64,000 bases of DNA from Nymphaea colorata. Taxonomy: Eukaryota > Streptophyta > Magnoliopsida > Nymphaeales > Nymphaeaceae. The position numbers were made by a program, and so were the translations under genes. The notes under the pieces were generated by a model. That model did not search any database. It saw only the letters and a list, made by a program, of their open reading frames with translations, and was not told where the DNA came from. Positions 11,492-22,839 of the stretch are shown here, one piece after another; within the stretch, counting starts at the first letter, position 1, and each line of letters opens with the position of its first letter. The stretch lies in the NCBI RefSeq assembly GCF_008831285.2, contig NC_045144.1, positions 19,297,716 to 19,361,715 on the forward strand, in the 5' to 3' direction.

Positions 11492-12250
11492 GCAGCCTAG
11501 ACCATATGGTTGGTCCTGAAAAGAAAATCTTAGTCTCTTTGGCTTACTTTACATAAGATCGAGCTTGAACCGAGCTTAAGCGAAATCGGTTCAATATAAT
11601 TTACATAATTAAAATATTAAAAAAAGTAAATGAGGGACCCGAAGTCATTAGCTTCTTTCAAGGCAAAGCCACAGTCCCAAGCTACATGCTATTATTTTTT
11701 CTTGTCATACTTGCATTATATATTCAAGATATTTATTAGGCTGTGGTTAAATAGGGAACAAAATTGTGCATAAGATATTTTGTCCAAGATTTGGATATCT
11801 TATTGGTCGGTCTCTATCAAACACAGAACAGTGTCTCTCAACTCTTAGTCAAATACGTCTTATATTATCCCAAAGTTTCGGGTTAAAATTATGGCATCTT
11901 TTAGAAGTTATGAGAAAAAAATCATAAACTTTTATCTCATGACATCTTATCACACCACATCCAAGCATGCCCTTAGTGTGTGTATGGACAAGTGGAAGAG
12001 GACGCCTCATAAGAAAATTTTGAAATGTTATTCTCCATGCTTTTATTAGTTTGCACTTTAAGGCCGTGTTTGGTAGCTTCAAATCTAAGATCTGAGGCTC
12101 ATACGAGATCTGCATTGGGAGATATCTAGTGAACAAACTGTGGATTTCAAATCCATAATTTTCAAACCCGTTTTACACTGAAAGGCCATAGATCTGAGAT
12201 ACAACAGATCGGGGAAGGGGTAGATGAGAGATCCAAGATTTTTGAATCCG

Positions 12251-12293
<43 letters not shown>

Positions 12294-12835
12294 ATGGGCA
12301 AATCAAGCATGGCCTTCGAACTTGCAATGAATACCCGATTATTCGGGTCCGATTATGGAAAATGAAGTTATGATGTTCGATTTTGCATCTGTATCTGAAT
12401 CTGGATCCAAATTAGATCTGTATCAACTTGAAATTGGACCTCGTCAGAAAGTTATTCCATGCTATCATCGTATAAAAAAACACTTAATTCATATTTGATA
12501 ATAGCAAGATCGGACCCGTAACAAGACCATTCAAAATTAAAAAAAAAAAATACTTTTTTCTTTTTTAATATTTTTTTAGATTTCTCTCTAGAAAGAGAAA
12601 GGAACTGAGTTGTGATTGTTTCCTTCAAGTTTTCTGTTAAAAATTTATCTCTGATCGTTTTTTCATCTTGTCAAATTCAATTTTCTCAAGTTGTAAACAG
12701 ATATCATCAAGTTTCATATGATGCAATTTTGGTATAAAATAATAAAAAAGAGAGATTGTATAAATCAGTCAAAGTGAGCTGAAATTTATGAAAATTTTCG
12801 TGTAGTCAGCAATTAATAGCTAGAGTAACCGGTGA
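11492..12835. other. Intergenic DNA with TA microsatellite
   Basis: AT-rich DNA. At 12061 a MITE-type end (AGGCCGTGTTTGGTAGC) precedes repeats of ATCTGAGAT type. A perfect TA array occupies about 12253-12290. No coding segment. Confidence 0.4.
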
Positions 12836-13796
12836 ACCTAGACCAGCAGTGAGCTTATGAACTGAATGTGGTAAAAGAGGAAGAATCGACAAGCAACCAA
12901 CTTGAAAAGTATTCCTGAAAATGGCACCAAAGGACGTCGTTGTTTTTGGTCCTCCAAGTTCCCAGAATTCTTGGTCACCAAATCAGAAACCCTAAGCAGG
13001 CGTTTCGCGACAATAACCATTTGTTACTGTTACTTAAATTTGCTTGGGGCAGATTTACGAAGCACTTTGTTATAGTATTTCATAAAATTATCCAAATCTT
13101 TGGAGTAGATTCATGGAACAATAATAAACTGTTTTCATTGTTAAGCGGTAACAACTTAGGGGCGTTCGGGAACAGTAACATGTTGTTGTCGCTGCCGAAT
13201 GACTCCTAAAAGGAACTTAATTCCGAAAGAAAGATGATGAATTGTTTTGAGTTGGATCAAGCTTTTTTTTTTTTTTTTGACCGGCAACCAGCTTGATTAT
13301 CTTGGCAGATTTTAGTCATGGGTAAGTCTAATTGCCAAAGCACATGGCGGGGCAATCGCCGCACCAGAAATCCTAGGGAGAGAAGATGAGTGATCTTCAG
13401 TTGTATCAAGCATTTCTGGCCGGGAATTAACCAACTTGATTATCGCCGAAAATGGTTCACAAACCCAAACCTTAATCATGGCCAGGACAGATTGTCCAAG
13501 TTCCTCAAACTCATGGTGGTGCAACCATTCACCAAATCAGAAACCCTAAAATAGTTGTGAGAAAAGGATGATAAATTGTCTCAAGTTGCATCAAACATCT
13601 CATATGAATAAACAATTCGATTGTTACACATCCCAGGAGGTAGAGCATGACATCAAGCGTTTCTTTTAGGCAGACAATTTGATTATTGCAGAAATTGGTG
13701 TCCAAATCCCGATTTTAATTGCCTCCAGGTGTAATTGTCCAAGTTCCTGAAAGCTCATGGTGGTGCAATTGCCAATCCCCTAAAAAGCTTGAGGTA
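12836..13796. repeat. Degenerate tandem repetition
   Basis: Several imperfect repeats of the same words occur: CCAAATCAGAAACCCTAA at about 12979 and 13533; TCCAAGTTCCT..CTCATGGTGGTGCAA at about 13494 and 13737; and ACTTGATTATCG/GCTTGATTATCT variants at 13291, 13431 and 13680. The unit appears to be 150-280 bp. No gene recognised. Confidence 0.45.
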
Positions 13797-15065
13797 AGTT
13801 CCATCCTAAACCGGTGAAACTCAAATGTCAATGTTTTTTTTGCATATGTATCTGTATAGTTATTTTTCCTTCATTTTGGAGAGAGAGTTATGTAATTTGT
13901 TTCGTGTATGTAATGAGGTATGTAGGATGGTGAACTTTATTTATTATCAATATGTACGAGTATAAGATAATGTTTATGAGATAATAAAAAAATTATAATA
14001 TGATAAGATAACAGACGAACGGATGTTTGAGGTATCGTTAAACATAAATATGAGATAATATTTATGAGATAACGCTAAACATAAATATAAGATATTATTT
14101 ATGAAATAATAAAATATTTATAAAATAATGAGATAATAGACATACATAAAGATAATAAAATATTTATGAAATAATAAAAATAATAAATAATGTTATAAAT
14201 GAAAATAATAAAAATACTTTTTTACTAAATATATTGATATGGATATACAAACCGATAAGTTTTATTTTATTCAATTCACAATGTATTCGTGGTTTTTTTT
14301 TACCAGTTTTTTTATTGAAAGTATTTTTTAACATTATGACACATGAAATTACATGTGTCCGCTGATATAATCAGCTTCACCTTCTCCCACCACAACAGAC
14401 TTGTCACTGCAGGTTCAATCGTAGCCGGAGGTTCTCACTGCTGCATACTTCTCACTGCAACTTGTCTCCTTCACCAGGTAAACCATACTTTCCCCTTTCG
14501 TTCTATTGCGTCATATGTGCTCTTCCACCGGCAACTAAGAGTCGCCATCTCCCTCGCACGTCCTCAGCATCACTGCTCAACCAGAAGACTGCAAAAGAAG
14601 AAGACGAAGATTGCTGGAAAAGCCCCAAATCCATTAACCTAATCGTTGTTTAAGATGTAAACTCATTTATTTGACCTCTTTTATCAGATTTCATCTGTTG
14701 TTGCAATTGCTCTTGGTTCCTTCATTCGTTGTGTGGGTTTGATTTGGAGGAAAGGGATCGATCTTTCCTTGAGGGGAGAAGAGGGATTTTGGTCGTTGTG
14801 TTCTGTTTTCTTGAATGCTTCAGACTTATGATTCTGTTTCGGTGCTAGACAAAGGACGCCTTACACTGGATTGTCAAAGCTTGGAGGAACAAACTTTCTT
14901 GCTGGGAGATGAATCTGTACATGCATTTGTCTTGAAGCGTTCAACGTGAACATCTGAGAAAATTCAAATGCTTGGTGTGTCAATAATTTGCAACCTTGGG
15001 GTTTTTGATGAAGGAAATCAGTGTCTTGGGGAATATATCTCATTGTCTATTGCTTGCTGCAGGTA
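13797..15065 (+). repeat. Dispersed duplication, copy B (partner at 1804-2967)
   Basis: Direct-orientation near-copy of 1804-2967, with an extra ~70 bp near 13850-13960. It ends at the same GCAGGTAGT word, after which the two loci differ. It retains the 63-codon open frame of copy A at 14462-14653 with one Thr-to-Ala change. Function unknown. Confidence 0.75.
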
Positions 15066-15221
15066 GTGAACCATTGCTGGCTTTTGAAATATGGTTGGTA
15101 AAGTTTTTAGTAGAACGCACTGTGTGTTCAAGTAATATCTTTCTTAGGTTTGAAATATAATAGACATATGTTTACACATGTATAAAAAATTATAGATGAT
15201 TCATGAAAGGATAGAGCTTAA

Positions 15222-15512
15222 GCCTGGGCGTCGGACCGGGCTGTTGTCGGGCAGGGAAAAGCCTGATCGGGGCTGGGCCCGATAAGCTTACCCGGATCAA
15301 CTCGATTCGGCTTGTTTAAAATTGAAAAATAATTTTTTAAAATGTTTTTGTTTTAATAATGTATATTTATTATTAACAAATATATTTTATATTTAAAAAT
15401 ATTTATTTTATAATTAAAAAATTATTTCTTATTTTTAAACGGATCGGGGAGGAGCTAGACCGGGGCTATCAGACCAGACCCCACATGGGCCTGGGCCCCA
15501 CATCAATTTTTT
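15222..15512. mobile_element. GGCCCGGGC-type MITE copy
   Basis: GC-rich ends (GGGCGTCGGACCGGGC and GGGCCTGGGCCCCAC) flank a purely A/T core with TTATAATTAAAAAATTATTT-like words. Five relatives are in the window (20628, 27268, 28926, 44063, 56053). Confidence 0.6.
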
Positions 15513-16332
15513 TTTTAAATATATGTAAACTTTAAATGATATTTTAACTCATGTAAAAAGTTAAAAAGTTTGTCCTCGCTGTTCGCCCGTCCAAGGGATG
15601 CTGTTTGATAGCGAATTAAGAAAATGGAACGTGTGTGTCCTGCTCGGCTGTTCCCACGAGTTCCATTGCTGTCAAACGGTGTCTTAGGGACCGTAACTTC
15701 TAGAGAATACTCCAGCTGAATGGTTAGTTACCATACAGTAAATTAATTCTAACCGAGGAACCTACCAATAAAATACAAGTAAACCCAATAAACACGAAAA
15801 CAATCCAAATCTACCCTAGTAAATTCTAGAATTTATCCTCGCTATACTCCTAAGTCTATGGATTCTACCTAGAAAAATAGGCACCAATCCAAATCTACCC
15901 AAGTAAATTCTTGAATTTATCCTAGCTATATTCCTAAATCTATGGATTCTACCTAGAAAAATATTAGAAACTAGAGACCCTAACTACAATCTAGATTAAG
16001 TTAAAAATCTGCCTAATGACTGAACTACCTTCTAGTCCTATGCTAGAAATTTTATGTGGTGCACTACATTAAATGCAACACTAAATAACAATCAAAATAA
16101 AATATAATGCAATGCTAAAGAAAACGTCCTAATTGCTATCTTAACATGGGTGGTTAATATCAGGCATTCAAACGCTATCTTAACATCTCAATACATAAAC
16201 TACAGCCATGTTTTGCGAAAGCTGACAACAAGAAGGCGCACGATACAAAAATTGTATACGGCAACATTGTTTTGTAATATGTAATCCCATCGTAGTGTTT
16301 TGGAAAAGAGAGTAAGAAAAGGACAAAAGAAT
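15513..16332. other. Intergenic DNA with an 84-bp tandem duplication
   Basis: At 15802-15885 and 15886-15963 the same block (AATCCAAATCTACCC to GGATTCTACCTAGAAAAATA) occurs twice head to tail with about ten differences. Nothing else recognised. Confidence 0.5.
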
Positions 16333-16425
16333 TCCGACCTGCCGGATTCGAACCAGCGACCTAAGGATTAGCTGACGAGCTTTGCCCACTACAGTCCTCC
16401 GCTCTACCAACTGAGCTAAGGTCGG
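16333..16425 (-). tRNA. tRNA-Tyr(GUA): tRNA-Tyr (GUA anticodon) with 20-nt intron
   Basis: The minus strand folds as a complete nuclear tRNA: 5' CCGACCT pairs with 3' AGGTCGG plus discriminator A; D arm AGCTCAGTTGGTAGAGC; anticodon stem GAGGA/TCCTT; anticodon GTA; T arm with B box GGTTCGAATCC at 16343-16353. A 20-nt intron (16369-16388) lies one base after the anticodon, the canonical position, and plant tRNA-Tyr genes normally carry one. The mature tRNA would be 73 nt. No mismatch in the stems was noticed, so it is probably functional. CCA is not encoded. Confidence 0.95.
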
Positions 16426-16997
16426 TCGTTGGACGATTGCTGAAATCATTTTTATTCTTTAAATTTCGAAGGTTCCACCCGCGTCAAAGATGTCATTAAT
16501 GTCCTTGTGCGACTTACTCACATGCCACATCAACACGTCTTAAGTTATTGACTCGACAAACGAGTCAATGGATAGGATTTAAATCCGCTATATGGTTTAC
16601 CAAAATTGATTTATGAGATGCACACATATTCGGATTCAAATAAAAATCAAAAGAAGTTACGCCATATTTAGAGTATTTCGGTCTAATATCTTATCCGAAT
16701 TCGATCCATTGACAACCTCACCGCTTGTTCTCTTAAATTGGTAGGTTATTAGCAGGTTTTCAGTTCTTTTTTAAGAGTAAGTTTCTAAGTGTTTCTCCCC
16801 TGCCTTCACTGGAAACACCACTTTACGTCCGACTTGCTCAAACACTCATGTTTATAGGGGTCTCAGAATTGCAGAAATAAAGCGTTGCAAAATGTACAAA
16901 TATGCGCAAAGTATACGACATAATTACGTATAAACATCTTTTGATGGTGGGTCAAATACTCAATTAGTTGCACAATTGACCACATCTAAAACATTGA
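16426..16997. other. Intergenic DNA
   Basis: 5' flank of the tRNA and AT-rich DNA. No gene seen. Confidence 0.4.
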
Positions 16998-17465
16998 TTA
17001 TGGCAATAAATATGGATGTCAACATGTCCACCTTGCATTAGATATCCGACCGAACTATTTCGGTAAAATTGGTTATGGAAAAAAAAATATCCGATTAAGA
17101 AATCAGATCAGATTCATATTTAAGAAATGACATCCAATCATATTCATATTTGTATATTTGATCGGATTCTGATTAAGATAGGATTTAATTTTAAATAAAT
17201 ATCCTATATCCAATATCTTTACATTTTGAAAATAGGTTGAAACTTGTCAAAAATTTGGATTTGATGTGATTGTCATGCATTTACAAATCAATCTGGATCA
17301 TCGTGGCCAGCCATCTAAATCCGATTAAATACAAAAATTTGGATATGGCTTTGTAGCTTTTATATTTTAATATGAAACTGATTTGAGATCAAATAAAGCA
17401 AGATCCAAATATTTAGATAAGGTAACATGTAGTTATATCCGACATGGATCTGATATATGTGCTTA
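16998..17465. mobile_element. Diverged copy of the ATCCGAATCC MITE family (reverse orientation)
   Basis: Starts TATGGATGTCAACATGTCC and follows the reverse complement of 7135-7596 through shared words such as ATATCCGACCGA, TCCGATTAAGAAATCAGAT and AAATGACATCCAATC. The right end is eroded. Confidence 0.6.
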
Positions 17466-18215
17466 CCCTTACTTATATGTGGCTCCATGAAAGAGAAGAT
17501 TGTTGCATGAAGGAGATGGCTAGAGATGCATTCTTGGGAATATGAAATGCATCATACTTCTAATGAAAGGTAAGTAAAATCTATTGGTTGTTGGGTTGTG
17601 ATCATTTAGATCCAGATCCAAACCTTGCATTTTGAACCGAACCTTAATCAACAGGGGCAAACCAGAGCCAGACGGGCCAACCATCGATTGAACTCTGGTT
17701 TCCTCCTTGATTGGACCAACAAGAGACTGGATCCAGATCATGATTAAATGGATACAGGCTCCTAAGTGGAAGCAACCTCCTTTGTCATTCTTTGGTTGCA
17801 AAAATGTTTGAATCTGCACCCAAACTCCATTAGAAAATGTATTCAAGTCTTTCCCAGTGTTGGTGGGAAGATCGTAAATGGACTGGGTTCAAATCAACCA
17901 TATACATGAAAACTTGGATTCAGATCAAAGTCGACAAAACGAAGGAATCAAAGTAAAAATGGGTTCAAGAATTAACATTGATACTTTTCAAAACCTAGTT
18001 GCACAAGATTTGGTATCTACATGAACTTGAGTTGGATTGAATCTCAATCATATGTCATATTTCTATTCATGTGAATCTTATTAATAATCAGATCTAAATT
18101 TCTTTACCATCCTTGTCTAAAAGAATTCAAAATCAAATCGGGTCAGAGGAAGGGTTTGGGTCAGGTACCGAGCGAGTAACGTTGTGAGTCGTGTTCTTCG
18201 ATGTCTTAAAAATTT
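17466..18215. other. Intergenic DNA upstream of U5
   Basis: AT-rich, low-complexity GATTTGGATC-like words. No gene. Confidence 0.4.
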
Positions 18216-18266
18216 AGTCCTGTATCGATCAGAGGAGATGTTGGGGTCTGCTTCTCTACTATATAA
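18216..18266 (+). promoter_or_regulatory. U5 snRNA promoter: USE and TATA box
   Basis: An upstream sequence element AGTCCTGTATCG at 18216-18227 matches the plant USE (RTCCCACATCG) at 8 of 11 positions. TATATAA lies at 18260-18266, about 33 bp downstream of the USE, the wide spacing typical of RNA polymerase II snRNA genes in plants. Confidence 0.75.
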
Positions 18267-18296
18267 GCGGACGAAAAGAACGGTGGAAAGGCACGC

Positions 18297-18420
18297 AGCC
18301 GCGTGGTGAGAACAGAGCGAACTATTCTTTCGCCTTTTACTAAAGAATACCGTGTTCTCTCCACTCGAAGCGGCATACGCCTATTTTTGGAGGGCTCTTC
18401 CCCTAACGGGTGAAGGCCCT
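18297..18420 (+). ncRNA. U5: U5 spliceosomal snRNA
   Basis: Contains the invariant U5 loop 1 (CGCCTTTTACTAAAG at 18331-18345), enclosed by the stem ACTATTCTTT..AAAGAATACCGT. An Sm-binding site CTATTTTTGGAG is at 18381-18392, followed by a 3' hairpin (AGGGCTCTTCCCCTAACGGG) ending GAAGGCCCT. U5 base-pairs with exon ends in both catalytic steps of splicing. The start is placed at AGCC (18297), 37 bp after the start of the TATA box. The length of about 124 nt is normal. The promoter has both elements and the core is intact, so the gene is likely active. Confidence 0.88.
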
Positions 18421-19393
18421 AACAATTTTTTAATTCAAAGTTTTGTGCCGTCGGTTCCTTGTGGTATGGCCATTGTCTGGTCTGGAATCTAACGGGATCT
18501 GCCGGTTCGTAAACGATCCAAACCTTCTTATCGGGTCTGATAGTTTGAGTGCTGATCATGACGAAATGTTTTCGGATTCATCTCAGAGATCCAACCACAA
18601 ACTTAACCAGTTTGACTATTGATTGTGTAAATAGTCTAGGCGTGGACATGGCCCATACTCGTTCCCGGATCCAGGTTGTACCTGATTTGTGGACCAAGTT
18701 CTGTGAAATACTATCAAATCCATAAACTTTTTAGTGTAAAATAAATGGGTACAGGACAATATTTTGAACTTTGCGCCACTCTAGACCTGCTTGGTAGGTA
18801 AAAGATCAGGCATAGGTCCAGACTTGGTACCTGCAGGTTTGATCTGGATCCGAATCCACCTGGTCAAGAGATCCTCCTGTTCACGTTGATTTATTCGGCG
18901 TTCTAGATTGAGAAGTGCAAGACTCAATGGGTTCGGATACGGATCATCAAAATACTGATAGCTGGATTTGGCCTGGACCCTGTACCGCCATAGAAAAACT
19001 ATGCTATTTGAGGGAGACAACAAGTTTCAAGGGTCCCTTAACAAAAACACCATACCGAATGCATAGACGATGGTCATCATAATGAACCTTGCAGTTTTTA
19101 GCGGCTCCATCCATGAGTGCATCATCAGCCTTACCATGGAGCACCATACCAAATGCATTTCATGTTCATCATCATGAGCCCCAACATAAAATACCCTAAA
19201 GCCACAAATTTTAATGGCTCCATCGCTACAGTCCACATCCTGAACCACCAAACCGAATCCATTCCATGCTACACCAAATGGTAGATGTGAAGACCATACC
19301 AAATGTGTACCATGGTTTCTTCATGACCCTTACCATCAATCATCTACCATCATCACGATGTATGCACATGCAGCCATAAGCAATCATTTTTTT
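18421..19393. other. Intergenic DNA
   Basis: 3' flank of U5, then DNA with repeated CATCATGA and ACCATACCAAATG words (19040-19320). No gene seen. Confidence 0.4.
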
Positions 19394-19441
19394 AGTCCTG
19401 TATCGATGATGAGCAGGTGGAAAGGCTAGAGGGCTATAAAA
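19394..19441 (+). promoter_or_regulatory. Orphan snRNA-type promoter module (USE plus TATA)
   Basis: The same USE word as at U5 (AGTCCTGTATCG, 19394-19405) is followed by TATAAAA at 19435-19441. Near the expected start (19471) the sequence reads AGCCGG, but no known snRNA body follows; a minisatellite comes instead. Confidence 0.6.
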
Positions 19442-19529
19442 GGAGAAGGATACCTGGCATGGCATGTGTGAGCCGGAAAAGGCAACTCATCAATGGGTGA
19501 ATGCCTAAACTGACTACATAAAGTGGTTT

Positions 19530-19876
19530 CCAGGATACCTGGAATGTGTGAGCCGGAAGCAGCCATCCGTGACGCTATCCATGATTCCGATAGTTAAAAT
19601 GGTTAGCAGGATACCTGGAATGTGTGAGTCCGTGACGCTATCCATGATTCCGAGAGTGCAGAGACCAAGCCGGAAGCTGCCATCCGTGACGCTATCCATG
19701 ATTCTCCGAGAGTTAAAATGGTTAGCAGGATACCTGGAATGTGTGAGTCCGCGACGCTATCCATGATTCCGAGAGTGCAGAGACCAAGCCGGAAGCTGCC
19801 ATCCGTGACGCTATCGGGACTCGGAAGAGACCAAGCCGGAAGCTGCCATCCGTGACGCTATCGGGACTCGGAAGAG
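19530..19876 (+). repeat. Complex minisatellite
   Basis: Shuffled units built from GATACCTGGAATGTGTGAG, GCCATCCGTGACGCTATC, CATGATTCCGAGAGT, and GACCAAGCCGGAAGCTG. Open frames seen across it on both strands are by-products of the repetition. Confidence 0.85.
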
Positions 19877-20627
19877 GGGAAAGCAGGGGAAGAAAAGGGA
19901 AACCGCCAGGAGGCATCGGGCCAGGCATGGTCGGTCCCGGGCCGAGACCCAGGATATCGAGCCGGCCCGCCCGATGCCTTCCTCCGTCTTTATCCAATCT
20001 GGCCCGGCCCTTCTTCCCACCAGAGATTGCAGTAGCAGAGAAAGCGGGAGAGACCATGCCCGGCCCGAGATTATCAATAGTTTATTATTATTTATAAAAT
20101 AATAATCAGATGTAAGAAAGAACATTTAACGCAAGTATAAGTATAAGATAATGTTTGGAGACAATGAAATAACACAATCAATATAGTAAAAGAAAAAAAA
20201 CTTTTTTTTACTATTTAAAAAGGTATATTGATCATAAAGAGGTATATTTGATTATTATGTTTATACCGACTAACTTTACCATTATCGAATTCTCAATTTT
20301 TTTTTTCGTTTTCTTTTGTTCTTACAAAAATAATTTCTTTTGTCTTAATCATTGGTATTTTTTGTCATTATTAAAATATACAAGAAATTGCATGCACGAG
20401 AACCTCGCATATAACCCAGCTTGGGTGAACAACGGGTTTCTATAGTTTTTATAAAAATTTCGTTTCCATCCCTTTCATAAACATAATTATAGAAAGAGGT
20501 TTACAGCCCCTTTTTCTGCAATTTAGTAAGTTTGCATGTTTACAAGCTTTTGAAGAAAAGTTTTAAAGTTTGGAAAATATGTTTTGAGTGGTTTTAGCTT
20601 TTGGAAATTTTAAAAGAGGCTTTCAAA
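19877..20627. other. Intergenic DNA
   Basis: A GC-rich segment (19877-20060) is followed by AT-rich DNA. The part at 20090-20300 shares words (GTATAAGATAATGTTT, ACCGACTAACTTTACC) with the left part of the 1804/13797 duplication and is probably a decayed relative. Confidence 0.35.
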
Positions 20628-20876
20628 TAAGGGTGAGCATCCGGCTGACCCGGTAAAACTCGACCCGGGTCGACCCGTCGGGACCGAAGCCCGGCCCAAT
20701 AGCCTGCGTCCCGGCCTGGGCTTGACCCAGCCCAGCTCGTTTGATCATAAAAAAATATTTTTAAATTATAAAATAAATTTTTTATAATATATAATATATT
20801 TTTAATAATAAAAAATATTTTTTTAATTATTAACGGGCCATGCCGACCGGGTAAGCACCTGTACTGGGTACCCAAT
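20628..20876. mobile_element. GGCCCGGGC-type MITE copy
   Basis: Starts AGGGTGAGCATCCGG; GC-rich ends flank an A/T-only core (20745-20832). Same family as 28926-29176. Confidence 0.6.
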
Positions 20877-21662
20877 TATATTTTCCGTAGCTGGGATGGT
20901 TTATTAACTTTGTCTATGTAGACTAAAATGGGTAGGTGAAAAATCAGACCTCTGGGCTAAATAACTTGGAATCTAAACCAGGTTGGATCTGGACCCGAGT
21001 TCATCAGATCATGTATTCCAACTCACACTCAATTAGTCTGTGTATTAGCATCAAAAGTATAGTCTGGGGTATACCATAATTTTAAGGTGGATTTACAAAA
21101 GACTCATATAGTGTTCTTAATGCCAAACAACTACAACTCTCCATAAAGAATATGGATTGGGACAATCAAGATACCAGAAACTAGCACTATGAAACGATTT
21201 TCAACGGCTCTATGGTAACTAATGCATACATTACCATGGTCATCCTCATCAGTTTAGGATGTTCATGCATGGAGCTGAGCAGAGTGGTGAAGCCAAGATT
21301 TTTCATTATGAGGGGCAAACTATAGTTTTGAAATTTTAGTAAGGGTCAAAATATATTTTTTTAAATCTTTTATATAAGCTAAATGAAATTTTTTAAAAAC
21401 TATATATATATAGTAATCGTTATAAGCCTTTAAACATAACATAGTAATCGTTATGAGCCTTTAAAGTTGGCTTCTTACCTTTTATTGAAAAAACAAAATT
21501 TACATGTACAAACAAAAAAGTGCACAAAAAAATTCAAAAAACCAAATTTATAAGAAGAGAAAGGGATAACCCTGAAATGACTTACAACTCTCTCTAACAC
21601 CATTTAGAGGGTCAAAAACTTTAAGGAGATTAATCTCACTTCCAGTGATAGATTTACATTAA
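20877..21662. other. Intergenic DNA, TE fragment
   Basis: AT-rich; a MITE-like fragment with AAGCCAAGATTTTTCAT..GAGGGGCAAA lies at about 21285-21390. No gene. Confidence 0.35.
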
Positions 21663-22601
21663 GCACTGTAACAAAAACCAAAACAAGACATCTTGGAGTC
21701 TTACAGCTGCTCTCAAGTGTTTATTTCCATTTTAAAGAAGTACCGAGAACCTCAAGCAGCCTACTATTCACCTGTGAAGAACCTGCGAAGAAGAAGTGAA
21801 AATGGTTTCAAGTAATCTGCAGCATCTAATTGGGACACTTTTCCTTCAAAAATATGCTGGTGTATAGACAATTTCTATCTGGAGGAGCAGATGCAAATCA
21901 TCTGTGTACCAGATATGGTTGTGGGAGGCTCTCCTAGCAGCGATCGTATCAGCAGAGCAGAACAGTTTCTCTCCACCTGTTCGAGAACTCTACAACGCTT
22001 CCTGTTGCAGAAAATAAACTTACTAGCTTTTCTTTTTGAATTGATGGTTAACATTCATGAGCCTTTATGTCATACCAAATGCCAACCACGACAATCATAA
22101 TGGGCTGTCCCATGAGCATCGATACAGTTATGGAAGACCAATAGATACTCTGAGACACCAGAACCTTCAATGGCTCCTTCACCACGTCAACAAGCAAAGG
22201 AAAAACCCTTTTCTGGTTGCTTCTCGCACACTGCTTGACGATCTCTCTTCCCGTCAACCGCATCCAGATTTAGGGGCTCATGGACTTCAGTCCTTCTGGC
22301 TTTAATCCCTGGGAAGTGCCGAACAGGAATCCCCTCCATGTTTCTTCTTAAGCGGGAAACCTTTTTGTCCTCTTTCGATTTTATTCTGATCGATGGGAGC
22401 AGCCTATTTTCTAGCGTAGTCAAGATTTCTCGCAACCATTTGGCGGCGTTCCGGCAAAAATTTGAAGTGGGTACCGGGAAAAGGTGTTTGTCCGGCTGCC
22501 AGCTTGGCGGGAAGAAGCAAAAGGGTCGTGTTATAGAGAGAGAACTGAAACTTACAAGAAGAATTTTATGACGTCGTCATATGACGACCTTTCACTTATT
22601 T
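21663..22601 (-). repeat. Duplicated block C, left part: uncharacterised open segment (partner 29498-30361)
   Basis: Matches 29498-30361 in direct orientation with moderate divergence. The minus strand holds two overlapping open frames without obvious start. One contains RNMEGIPVRHFPGIKARRTE (about 22280-22340) and LNLDAVDGKRDRQAV. The other, downstream, reads DVVKEPLKVLVSQSIYWSS with a hydrophobic end to KAHEC and stop at 22048. Both peptide segments persist in the partner copy, so one was probably coding. A plus-strand frame is also open in both copies. I do not recognise the protein. The 3' neighbour is the snRNA promoter at 22602. Confidence 0.55.
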
Positions 22602-22653
22602 AGTCCTGTATTGATGGGCAGGTGGAAGTGGCGGCGGTGACAGGGCTATAAAA
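22602..22653 (+). promoter_or_regulatory. U2-type snRNA promoter, copy C
   Basis: USE-like AGTCCTGTATTG at 22602-22613 and TATAAAA at 22647-22653. Just upstream (22567-22589) are several TGACG/CGTCA words. The U2-like start follows 33 bp after the start of the TATA box. Confidence 0.7.
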
Positions 22654-22679
22654 GGAGCATACTGCCGTTGCTCGAAACC

Positions 22680-22722
22680 ATGCCTTTCTCTAAGATCAAG
22701 TGTATCTTTTCATTTATTACTT
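22680..22722 (+). pseudogene. U2 snRNA 5' end, decayed (copy C)
   Basis: ATGCCTTTCT then CTAAGATCAAGTGTATCTTT corresponds to the 5' end of U2 (ATACCTTTCTCGG...CTAAGATCAAGTGTAGTATC) with an internal gap. After about 43 nt the match is lost and no branch-point-recognition region, Sm site or 3' stem-loops follow, so it cannot make a working U2. Confidence 0.65.
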
Positions 22723-22839
22723 CATCTTTTGCCGAATAGAATCAGACATATATGAGTTTGGCTTTCTTCTTTTGCCGAATAGAATCTGATATATATGTGT
22801 TCGGCTTTAGTTATTTCTAAATCTCAAAGAGCTTAACAT

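Noticed and set aside
19514-20125. Several overlapping open frames with SVTDG repeats
   Set aside because: They are translations of the minisatellite at 19530-19876 in different frames.
22680-22730. Functional U2 snRNA genes at 22680 and 30440
   Set aside because: Only the first 40-50 nt match U2; the core, Sm site and 3' stem-loops are missing.
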